Positions 1 through 10,245 of a stretch of DNA of 64,000 nucleotides are shown here, piece by piece. Position 1 is the first letter of the stretch. Each line of letters begins with the position of its first letter. The notes beneath the pieces are model-generated. The model was not told the origin of the DNA. It saw nothing but the letters and a program-made list of their open reading frames with translations, and did no database searches. The translations under genes were made by a program, and so were the position numbers. This DNA comes from Anthonomus grandis grandis. Taxonomy: Eukaryota > Arthropoda > Insecta > Coleoptera > Curculionidae. Location: contig NC_065558.1 in assembly GCF_022605725.1 (NCBI RefSeq), forward strand, positions 3,410,001-3,474,000, given 5' to 3'.

Positions 1-1210
1 CACTATAGGCTTCCACTGCCATTAATTTTTCAATCATTAACAATGACTATAGACGACGAACTTAGCACTTTCCGTTTGACCTTTTGAACCAAGATATCTA
101 TCCATGCTTGATAAATTACATTTATTAAGCATGCTCTTTACCAATATTTCTATTTAAGAAAATGCTTCTTAAGACATATGTTCCAAAGTACTTGTTTATC
201 CTGTTCAGGCCTTTTTTAGGTGGAACTGCTTCTTCTGAACTACTGCTAAATACTTGCTCCTAATTAACTTTATAAATTTGGTTTTTAATATGAATATTTA
301 TCCTTTTACAGGCAGTTGAATTATTGCCAATTCTTTCAAGATGCTTTAAAAAATTAATTGTTACCAAAATGTCAACTATCCATGCATGGTTAATTACATT
401 TTTCAAAATATATCAGCCTTTTTAAAGATCTTTACTAATATTTCATATTTCCGTTTCATAAAATGCTTCTTACAGCAACTTGAGTCAAGTCAAATTGTTC
501 CAAACTACTTACTTTGCGTTTTCGAAATATAAACGTCTGTTCAGGCCTTTTTTAGGTGGAATTGCTCCCTCTGAACTACTTGCTCCTAATTAACTTTATA
601 AATCTGTTTTTTAATATGAATATTTATCCTTTTACAGATACTTGAGATGTTGGCAATTCTTCTAGGACGCTTTAAAAAATTAATTGTTACCAAAATGTCT
701 ACTATCCGTGGATGGTTAATTGAATTTTTTAAAATATATGAGCCTTTTTAAAGCTCTTTACTAGTATTTTACATTTTCATTTAAGAAAATGGAGCACTTC
801 CTTTTCTTATCTTTCTGGTGTAGCCTCCAGGTGATATTGCCTTTGCCTGTGCTTGCTATTTGCAAGAATAAAAACTGCCCAAATAACAATTGTGTAATAA
901 AATTATGAAAATGTTCCATTTATCTCAAATAATGGAAGTAAAATCAAGTGGAATATAAATATTTATTATGTTCTTTTTATCCAGTTCAGGCCTTTTTAAG
1001 GTAGAATTGCTTCCTAAGCCTTTTTTCCAGGATGCTTAAAATGAACCAAAATGTCTACAAGCCATGCTTTGTTAATTAGATATTTCAAAAGGGAATATTA
1101 CTTTTACCTATGCCATTTGCAAAACTAGTCCATAAAAAAATAAAAAAAGTTGCCCAAATATCAAACGTTCAATTATGAAAGCGTTCCATTTATCTGGATA
1201 ATAGCTGGGC
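1..1210. repeat. Degenerate tandem array, 336-445 bp units
   Basis: A block beginning TGTTCAGGCCTTTTTTAGGTGG recurs at about 202, 538 and (diverged) 983, each time followed by the same order of blocks: CTCCTAATTAACTTTATAAAT, AATTAATTGTTACCAAAATGTC and TTAATT...AAAATAT. The first interval is 336 bp and the second about 445 bp, the extra length being a second block. That block (about 826-925, GCCCAAATAACAATT...GTTCCATTTATCT) reappears at about 1097-1207. Partial unit sequence is also visible from position 60. Copies differ by indels, so this is an old array. No coding sequence is seen. Confidence 0.8.
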
Positions 1211-1604
1211 AAACTCAGTTCCCAAGTAGCTGGCAGAAAAATATTATAATCCAGAAATACCTGATGACGACTTATTTTTCACAGGGACAAAAACATTTCA
1301 TATATCTTGTTTCCTCGCCCGAAAGTAGTTTCTCGAATATATCCCGGGGACGACTAAAAAGCGATTCGAAGATCCCGCGTATAAATACACGGCAAAACAG
1401 CGCCTCGAATAATGGAAAAAGGGAGAAAACAGGAGCGTGGAGGCGACTCGCCCCTGGCCCAAATTCAAAAATAATTCCACATACTCCCCCGAATTCCCTT
1501 AATATTTTTTTTATATCAAATTTGTTTTTGATACCGAAATTTGTAATTCGGATACACAAACTTGTATTCGTTCCTGCGCCGGTTTTAAGGCGCGGAGGAT
1601 TTTT
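1211..1604. other. Non-repetitive stretch with a CpG-rich core
   Basis: The stretch at about 1315-1470 is clearly richer in G+C and CpG than its surroundings, with CCCGGGG, GCGATTCG and CCCGCGTATAAATACACGG, which includes a TATA-like TATAAATA. Open frames overlap here on both strands, but none resembles a known family. It could be a fragment of host promoter or an unrecognised element. Confidence 0.3.
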
Positions 1605-3079
1605 TTTATTCTTATAAAAATAAACTTTTTGCCTGTTTTTTTATATCTCATGGATTCACTGGTCTGTAAAAAATTCCTTGTTTGTTCGAATCCAGTTTTT
1701 GTTTTTTCAAGTAAAATATTTACTGGGGACTCTTTCGAACTGAAGAGCAATCAATGAAAAACAATTAAAAAATGCTAAAGTCAAAGAAATCATTTGAGAT
1801 TTTTTTTCGTTGTATTTGCTCTCGATATTTACAACTCTATAGGAAAAAATACTCATATCTTAAGCTTCTATGCAAAATATTATTACATATACGCGCTGAC
1901 TATAAAACTCCACCCATAGCAAGTTTTAAATATCAGACGCAATAGCGTTTATCTCACTCTGAACCATCGCATGTCCTACAGCTATTTAGCCCGAGCGCAT
2001 ATATCATTAAGAAATCTTAAGTATGTCAATATATAATGAATGCTTTATAAAAATGTATTGAAATTGACAACAATGCATCAGCTAAAATATATATACATAT
2101 ATTTTCTAGTCCGTCTAGAAAGTATTCGGATTTTTTTAATTCTTCTAAAAATAAACTTTTTGCCTGTTTTCTTTATATCTCATGGATTCACTGGTCTGTG
2201 AAAAATTCCTTGTTTGTTCGAATCCAGTTTTTGTTTTTTCAAGTAAAATATTTACTGGGGACTCTCTCAAACTGAAGAGCAATCAATGAAAAACAAATAA
2301 AAAATGTTAAAGTCAAAGAAATCATTTGAGATTTTTTTTCGTGTCTATTTCGTTGTATTTGCTAACTCTATAAGAAAAAATACTCATATCTTAAGCTTCT
2401 ATGCAAAATATTATTACATACACGCGCCGACTATAAAACTCCACCCATAGCAAGTTTTAAATATCAGACGCAATAGCGTTTATCTCACTCTGAACCATCG
2501 CATGTCCTACAGCTATTTAGCCCGAGCGCATATGTCATTAGGAAATCTTAAGTGTGTCAATATGTAATGAATGCTTTATAAAAATGTATTGAAATTGACA
2601 ACAATGCATCAGCTAAAATATATATACATATATTTCCTAGTGCGTCTAGAAAGTATTCGGATTTTTTAAATTCTTCTAAAAATAAACTTTTTGCCTGTTT
2701 TTTTATATCTCATGGATTCACTGGTCTGTGAAAAATTCCGTGTTTGTTCGAATCCAGTTTTTGTTTTTTCAAGTAAAATATTTACTGGGGACTCTCTCGA
2801 ACTGAAGAGCAATCAATGAAAAACAAATAAAAAATGTTAAAGTCAAAGAAATATTGTGAGATTTTTTTTTCGTGCCTATTTCGTTGTATTTGCTCCCGAT
2901 ATTTACAACTCTATAAGAACAAATACTAAACTTAGTAGTAAAACCTCTTATAATATCTTAAGCTTCTATGCATAGTATTATTACATACACGCGCTGACTA
3001 TAAAACTCCACCCATTGTATGTTCTGGAGTCGTTTAGCCCGAGCGCATATGTTATTAAGAAATCTCAAGTGTGTCAATA
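1605..3079. repeat. Tandem repeat of about 531 bp, nearly three copies
   Basis: The string AATAAACTTTTTGCCTGTTT starts near 1620, 2151 and 2682, giving two intervals of 531 bp. Copies 1 and 2 are almost identical throughout, apart from a roughly 15-bp loss around 2361 and an inserted GTGTCTATTTC. Copy 3 has a roughly 30-bp insertion near 2925 and lacks the block containing the GCAATAGCGTTTATCTC sequence, then stops near 3079. The unit has no long open frame. High identity suggests a recent or homogenised satellite-like amplification. Confidence 0.93.
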
Positions 3080-3095
3080 GAAGGCTTGAGCTAAG

Positions 3096-3177
3096 TCGTG
3101 AATTTGAATTCACAGGTATAACTGTTAACGCGATTTTCTATTCGCTGTGAATATAACCTGTGAACGTGAATTCACGA
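3096..3177. repeat. Imperfect inverted repeat (hairpin), 24-25 bp arms
   Basis: The left arm, starting TCGTGAATTTGAATTCACAG at 3096, pairs with the right arm ending GTGAACGTGAATTCACGA at 3177. Pairing is about 20 of 25 bases around a 31-base loop. It lies directly after the end of the 531-bp array. Function unknown; it may mark the end of an element. Confidence 0.75.
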
Positions 3178-3904
3178 TTGAGCACCGGTTGGCGAGTTTG
3201 CTTATCGTGTAGTTTAATATCGTGGCAGTGAATTCGCATAATAATAAGAAAAGTATTACTATTCTGTGTTTATTGTGTTAAGGATAGTTCATACCCAGAT
3301 GCAAATGTTAAGGGGGCTAAAAGTAAATAAAAATTGCAGGCAATAGCATTGACAATGACAACAATGATTCCTTGTCCCATTTGAAAAAATATATATTTTC
3401 ATAGACATTTTTAAAGATAATATCACGATGTCCTAATAAGAAATAATTGTCTTTAAAAGTTTAAAATAATGATAAAAACAAACATATTTTAATATTTGAC
3501 CTTCCGCAGAAATAGATAAATTAAAATCATAATAAAAATAATTTATAAAAAATAATTGTTCTCTCGTTTTTCCCCACAAACGAGAGAGATGGATAAACGA
3601 TATAAATACATATATTTTTGTATTATTATTTTCTTATATACTATCCGCCTTATTAGTATCCCGAATTTTGTTTTGATTTGAATTTCTTCTAATTTTAATA
3701 TATTTTCTATTCGTAGCATTTTAAGACAAAATTAATGCGTCAAGTAGATTCTGCCGATAGTGGACTATGATGGATAAAACGGCATAATAACAGTAGCTAT
3801 CAAATATTGTTGACTGAAGTATTCTGGTTTTATGTCCGAAACGTTAAAAAACTAATGCAATTGATTGACAAGTGATTTCGCAGAAACAATTTAGTGAAAT
3901 TAGG
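3178..3904. other. Unassigned AT-rich stretch with a small perfect hairpin
   Basis: No gene or repeat was recognised. One perfect 9-bp stem with an 8-base loop is visible at 3561-3586 (CTCTCGTTT ... AAACGAGAG). Confidence 0.5.
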
Positions 3905-4230
3905 TGGAAAAAATCGAGCCTAGGGCCTTGAAAACTGACCAGCAGATTTAGAGATCAACGGAGAATAAATGTGTGTCCAGAAATTGTCCGCATGGCACTC
4001 AAAAGACAAGGGTATATGTCCAGGAAACCAAAAAAAGATACCTGCAATAACACCTCTACAACAGCACCGAAGAAGGGAGTTTTCAGCAACATTCTTATAC
4101 CTGACGAGAGTTGCTTCCAGATTGGTGCAAACCATCTCAAAATCCTTTCAAGAGAAAATGTTACCGCTTAACTTTCTAAATTTCCTACTAAAATATTGGT
4201 TTGGGGAGCAATATCTCAACGTATTAATGT
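3905..4230 (+). pseudogene. Tc1-like transposase fragment, decayed
   Basis: Piecewise translation resembles the middle of a Tc1-type transposase, a DDE enzyme that cuts and joins transposon ends. A helix-turn-helix-like piece reads NVCPEIVRMALKRQGY near 3970-4015. It is followed by PDESCFQIG near 4100, matching the family's SDES(R/K)F segment that holds an acidic catalytic residue. After a frame change, KILVWGAIS appears near 4190-4215, matching the VMVWGAIS motif. Stops and frame changes separate the parts, so it is dead. Inverted repeats were not found. The assignment is by motif recognition only. Confidence 0.6.
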
Positions 4231-7200
4231 ATAGATAGATCTGTTAATAGTGCAAAGAATTATGATATTTAAAATGGCTCATGCTTTATATCTAGAGATT
4301 AAATTTTTGGGAGATGTGCCTTTCAATTATTAAATGGTCCATTTTAATACATGCCAAATATTTATGACTGGAAAAAATCTCTACTTATTATTTTCTTGAA
4401 GTTGTGCAGTTATTCGAAAATTTCAGCGAGACTTACAAATTGTCATTTTAGGTCACCATCCCATCAAACTATTTCATTTTTACCGAAAATAAGTCCAAAA
4501 AAATTCACTGCCTCCCGGACTATATATAGGTATATGTGTTGCCAATGTACGCAAGCCATATGCGCCGCAAGCTTTCCCATTGAGGTAGGAGGAGCTTATT
4601 AGTCCAAGCGTATATTCTAAAAATATTTAAAAAAAATGTAGGCGTAGACAGTAATAAATAGGCATTAAACAATCGCTTTCAACCACTTTTCGATATAGCG
4701 TGACTATTCGAAATTCATAAGTTAACCGAGAGACGCCTTAGCGTGATAGTCGCTATTTGGTCGTTTTTAATACCGTTTTCTCGAAAAAAAAGCGTGTCTT
4801 ATTCGAATAAGAAATTAACCACGACGAAGGCGAACATCGTATGCCGTCGGGGACATTTTATCTGTCTCCTCTCGTTTTATTTTGTGTCCTTTGCATTTTA
4901 ATTTAAAACCGGGGGAAGTATTAAGGGCGAGCTTTGTCTTAAGATTTATTTAGAGCGCGTATTCATTTTGTGGAAAATTTGCGGGATTTTCCGGCGGGAG
5001 AGAAATGGGTTTATAGAAACAAGCTTTTTTTCCATGTCCTGTTCGCTGCAGAATTTTTTTTTTTAAGGTGAAATTTTAACGGAAATCACGACGTAAACGT
5101 AGTTGTACAGTCATGGTGCGGTCGTTCTAAATCTTAAGAAATAAGACGACATTTTGAGCACAACTCAAGTACACGTTTTGCAACGAAATGTTATTCTGTG
5201 GCATTTCGTGTTCGAGTGGCAGCGGTTGCGGTTTTCCTTTAAGTTTTGCGAAACAATTTAAGCTGCGGCCATCTAACTATACATTTTAAGCTTTAGGAAT
5301 CTCATTGTTGTAGAATAGCGGAAAAAATTTCTGTAAAATTTTCATAATAAATTTATCCGAAGCTTTTTTTAATATTACTATAAAAATAAAGGCAAAATAC
5401 TTCATAGTGCTTAACAAAATTATTTTCTTGAAATAAGGAATTCGGATAGAAATACCTATGAAGCCTTTTGATAATCCGATTTCCATAGAGTTCCAGTGTT
5501 TCGTCTATAATAAAAATATACTTTTAAGTATTAATTTTATAAACAAAATAGGATTTAACGTGGATGAAAAAGTGTATGTGGCAATGTGGAGATCTAGATA
5601 ATCATATTCTGGGATGCTGTTTTCACCATAAATTAATATTTTATATTCTTATTTATTAGGACAGTTATTAAATACGTTTAATATTATCATAAAGTATTTC
5701 TCTATATCGAGAGTTATATATATACAACGAATATTAATAGGAATATTTATATTTTGGAGTTAATCTCAATGTAATAAAATTATTTTTTGGGTATAAAGGT
5801 TACATACAAATATGTATATGTAAATTGTAGTAATTTGAACCAATTTAACTATTTTATTGTTTTCTACCGAATGAGGTATAATTTCAGTAAACAAAGACCT
5901 TGAACTTTAGTTTTTTTTTGTTTTATTACAAATAGAGAAACTGGTTCAACCAGTGTCATAAATTTAAAAAAAAATGATGATTTATCATGCTAAGATAGAT
6001 ATTTTTAATATGAATTTAAACAATAAATTATGAAAATCTTATTTAATCATAAAAAGTCGATAACTTACCTGCAATTTTAAGTTTTCCATTGAGAAAAGCG
6101 ATATCTGAAACAAAAAAAAATCCTTTAGTATAGCACATATCCCAGCTAAGCCAAAAAATGATCAAAATCAACAAAATCGTAAACCAAAGAGTAAAGGACG
6201 AAAAAAGGATGATCCCAAATTTCGTTTTTAATTTTTCCTCTAATTTTTTTTTTATTCGTAGGTATACAACAAAGAATAATTCAACTTTGTCAGTAAAAAT
6301 TGTTATTTTGTTCTAACAAGAGTTTTGATTTAATTCGCCTTAAAAGTTTTTCTAGAAATAATTATTTTAATTAGTTGAAAAGACTATTTCATATTCGAAT
6401 GCCAATAAATTTAAAAGAACTTTGCAAAGCCGCTGTTCTGCTTTACATAATATTTCTGATATATAAAGAAGTACATAGAAAGCCTATTAGTATTATCACA
6501 GATATAACCTGTGCTACTACAGACGCGCAAACACTCCGGTTTTATAGAGTTTTAAAAAATAAAATACATGATAGCTTTTTATAGCTGCCCCATAAAGATG
6601 AAGAAAGACATTTTATATTTAAAAACGTATCAAAAGTACATATATAGTCAAAACAAAAAAAAATACATAAGGCAATATACTAGCTCGTCACCTTTGAAGT
6701 GTTTGGGAGGGTTGTCAGTCAGAAGCATAAAAATTGCCTCATACATAAACTTCTCAGCGTATAAGATAAGATATCCTATAGACTTTCTTATAAAGGTTAT
6801 TTTAGTCTTTTTAAGGTTATTTATAGTCTGTTTGATTTACATTTTACAAGGGAAAAAGTGTCTGATGCTCACGGTCGTTTATCATAACAGTCAAAGTATA
6901 AAACCGGGATAAAATGGGAGTCCCGTGTACAAGCACACACACACACACCCTGATATACAACAGAACACCTAGAAAATTAATTTAGACGAAAACTTATATA
7001 CGTTTCACAGTTGATGGTTCCAGGAGGCCGCAATGCGGTGTTTCTTTCCAGATGTTCGCAAAATGTTTATGAACAGAGCGGTTGGGGCACGATTTGTTTA
7101 TTTCAAATGTTATTTGAAACATTGCTTTGCTGAATGTTTCTCCCTCTCAATTTGGGTGGATTTAATGAGGGATTGATTTAAGGGTGGAGTTTCACAGAAC

Positions 7201-7293
7201 AATTTAATTTCTGAACATGTTTCCATCGTATTTATTAGAAAAGTCATATCTTTGAATTGGATTTTAAATCTGTTGGGATTTTTACATTTGTAA
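4231..7293. other. Unassigned intergenic DNA
   Basis: Only short open frames, none recognised. The stretch 4690-5280 is richer in G+C and lacks repeats, so it may be unique host DNA. A short (CA) run lies near 6931-6946. The remainder is AT-rich with poly-A and poly-T tracts. Confidence 0.4.
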
Positions 7294-7580
7294 TATACAG
7301 GGTCCTGCAACAGTGCGTCGGTTTTCATAAAGCCTAAAAAAAAATTTTAATCTCTTAAAAAATGTTTTGGGACCACTTTAGGCTAGTACTTATATGTGCT
7401 AATTATGGCTACTTTGTCATGCGCAGTTACAATAATTTTTTCTACCAAGAAAAAATAACGAATCACTACATCATTTAATTTCATCTTGATATCAGAAATA
7501 TCAATTTAATATCAATATTATGTAAATTCGGATTTTTAAAATTGACGCTTATTTTGAATTTCAATAGCTTCTTTCTGTCA

Positions 7581-7666
7581 TATACAGTGTGTTTGTAGTT
7601 ATCATTGAAATTTTACGAATTTCAAAGCTTCATTTCTCGCTTTTTTTCAATGGAACACCCTGTATA
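7581..7666. mobile_element. 86-bp mini-element with TATACAG inverted ends
   Basis: It starts TATACAGTGTGTT (7581-7593) and ends AACACCCTGTATA (7654-7666), inverted complements at 12 of 13 positions. A related TATACAGGGTCC lies at 7294. The same terminal motif occurs elsewhere in this window (for example 24408, 25406, 32522, 44938, 45182). This suggests a non-autonomous element or a conserved element end. No coding capacity. Confidence 0.55.
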
Positions 7667-7809
7667 TAATTATGCATTTATTGAAGAATTAATAAATAAA
7701 CATTTTTTCCTACGTAAACATATTAGCCAACTTTAGTCATTTTTCAAATATTCACGATAATAATTAAACAAGCATATTAAAAACATTATATCATTTTATT
7801 ATTATTACA

Positions 7810-8106
7810 TCCAGTGTTCAATGTTCTTCGTTTTGTTCAAAACATAAATTATTACATTCCTGAAAACTTTCTCCTTCATGTAACATTTATGGAGTTACTT
7901 GATCAAATGCATCTCGTATTCTCTGTTCCATGTTTAACTTCTTTTATAAAATCGCATAAAAAAAAATCTAATTTTGTTAGGTCAGGCGTTCTGGCTGGCC
8001 AATAATTAGGTCCATTCCTTCCAATCCATTTTCCTTCAAAGGTCATATTGAAATGTTCAGTGACATTTCGAAAAAATGTGCAGGAGCTCCATCCTGTTAT
8101 AGCCAC
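7810..8106 (-). pseudogene. Tc1/mariner-like transposase C-terminus, decayed
   Basis: The minus strand reads GWSSCTFFRNVTEHFN, then WIGRNGPNYWPARTPDLT and KLDFFLCDF. This matches the C-terminal signature of a common insect Tc1/mariner-superfamily DDE transposase (W-I-G-R-x-G-P...W-P-x-R-(S/T)-P-D-L-T...L-D-F-F-L). After a frame change near 7915 the homology continues as EQRIRDAFDQVTP. The preceding QQDGAPAH-type catalytic segment is degraded (AGWSSC). Only this 3' portion remains, and it abuts a copia relic at about 8110. Confidence 0.75.
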
Positions 8107-8114
8107 ATTCGGTT

Positions 8115-9865
8115 TCTAGTAATTAATGGATCATTCGCAAGTAATCTAAGCAGTTGGCTTCACCGACCTCTGGGATCTCCTTAGTTCATATCATTAGCCT
8201 GAATATTATTATCAACCTTTTCTATAATAAAATCATCATCACTTGTTACATTAGTTGATTCAAATACCTTAAAATTTAACTTCTGAAGTATCATCAGATA
8301 AGTTTGACTGATTCCCACACCAACACCATTTATTTCCGGTAGTTCTTGAAAGAATTGAATTTAGTACATTCTCTATCCTTTAATGTTATCACTGAAATCT
8401 ACTAAAGCCATTTTTTTAAATTTCTTCTCCCACTTTTGCTTCTTCTCTTTTGCAACCAGCACCAAGGGAATGGTGCTACCAAATATGCCTATAGAAATTC
8501 ACATCAGGTTTTCTGTTATTTCACATTTCAAACTTCCACGATTCCTCAGATATACTGCTGTAACCACAGTCTCTGCTCAAAAAAGGTTCTCAAGATTTGC
8601 CTTATATAACAAGCACTTTCTTTTCTAGCCTTTTCAACCAAAGCACGATACATTTGCTCATAGATACCGTTTTGTTGTATTGGTTTCTTCATCCAGAATT
8701 CCAAGCTTTTCATAAAAATTATTAAATTTATTGCTATAAGATTCAGTGCCTTGGTGACTTCAAAAAATGTTATTTCTCGTATCCTTCTAAGTCTTGTTCT
8801 TAAATTCTTAAATCTTTTTAAATGCCTCATCCATTTTTAATCATCATCTTCTAAGATATCCATAAAATATCTGGAACATCCAAGAGATATCTATTCCATT
8901 GAACCATATAAGTCACCATGTTTTTTTCAATGGACTGGTTGTTTCTCCTTAGAACAGACTTCACAAAGTGCCTCACAACTGGTAACCAAACCATTTTTCA
9001 TTAAATTAAAACTTGCTACATTTAAGTGTGGTTTCTTAAAACAATGTTTATAGACGTTACCCACAAAAATAGCAGTGAGTTGATCATATTTAATAAATAT
9101 GTTACAACCTTTATTATGAAAAGCTAATTTATTATGATTCTTTATAAGGTGACTTATATCGAACCTTACACAGACAATATATTTGAAGTTTTTACAGCAA
9201 CCTGCTCTTTAGCAACTGTAGTGGTATCAATACCACCTAAATATACAACTTGGTGTTATTTGCCACTATTATCTCCTTAACTGGCGATTCTCTGAGAAAA
9301 ATTGCATTGAAGGCATGGGATGAATTCTCACTTTCCCTCTTATTTTCTGGACACTTGCTCATAAAATGGTCCTGAACATCTCTTTCATTAACTTTCTTCA
9401 TGGTACTACCTCGCATGCTCAATAGCGATAACCATTGGTTCATACTTGTCAGTCAATCTAGCAAGCATTAAACTACCAAATAACTCTTGATTAAGCTAAA
9501 GGCTACATCTCTGAAGTTCTGAGAAGTATCTTTTACCTGGTTGACGTAATGCTCTATTGATTCACACACATCAATCAAGTCTAAATGATAGTAATTTTCT
9601 CAGCAAATTAATTTCACGTGCGAAACCCGAATCTTTTACATGTATAAACCAGAACGAATGTAATGTTAAGATCAAATTGACTTTGGCTTTGCTTACTAAC
9701 GTGATATCTGTCTCCGAACCATCAATACAGTTTGATAATCCCTCCAAGCCGAACACATTTTCCACTGCAAAAACCGAATTTACATATTATATCAATAGCT
9801 TCATCATGATCTTCTTCAAATGCCAGATATTGCATGAAAATTCCTCCATTTGACTAGATCAAAAC
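8115..9865 (-). pseudogene. Copia-like retrotransposon gag to integrase, decayed
   Basis: Read on the minus strand, the parts follow copia order. Gag-like text comes first (MENVFGLEGLSNCIDG at about 9765, then SIEHYVNQVKDTSQ at about 9550). A GAG-pre-integrase piece near 8900-9010 reads LMKNGLVTS followed by CEVC. Next is the segment SLGCSRYF near 8880. An integrase C-terminal part follows (QQNGIYEQMYRALVEKAR, about 8685-8620), matching the QQNG(V/I)xExxNRT motif region. The downstream part, with KRRSKSG near 8460, resembles the copia post-integrase linker. Many stops and frameshifts are present. Reverse transcriptase and LTRs are missing: the left side abuts a transposase fragment, and the right side abuts the tail of the non-LTR element. 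Confidence 0.75.
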
Positions 9866-9957
9866 CACTTAAATATAATATTAATAATAATAATAATAAA
9901 TGCCTTTATATTACGAAAATAGTTACAAAAGTTATTATCCAAAAATTCGGCGAGATC

Positions 9958-9970
9958 TAGCCTGGGGCTA
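9958..9970 (-). other. Conserved 3' terminal hairpin of non-LTR element, copy 1
   Basis: Five-base stem TAGCC/GGCTA with a 3-base loop, 58 bp inside the microsatellite tail. The same structure is at 32995-33007 and, with paired base changes, at 45787-45799. Such 3' stem-loops are known recognition sites for the reverse transcriptase in some LINE clades; that role here is inference. Confidence 0.6.
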
Positions 9971-10245
9971 CTCTATCTAACCGCACTGCTAACTTAACAT
10001 ACGAAAGCATAACAATGTAAATAATAAATAAATTGAATAAGTTTTAAACATTATGAAAAACATACAGAAAAAAAAGAAAAAAAGAGAAGCCTAAAATTAT
10101 AAGAAACCTAAAATAGAATTTTGCTTATATCACATGACGTAATTAATTATTAAAATAATTATAATTATATCTAGTTTATAAAAAAAAAGTAATTAGTGAT
10201 ATAACTTAAAATTAAATGAAATATATATTTTTTATATTTTAGTTA

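Noticed and set aside
1150..1617. 155-codon open frame, overlapped by a frame on the other strand
   Set aside because: No recognisable domain, poly-A/T tracts, and overlapping frames on both strands in a GC-richer patch.
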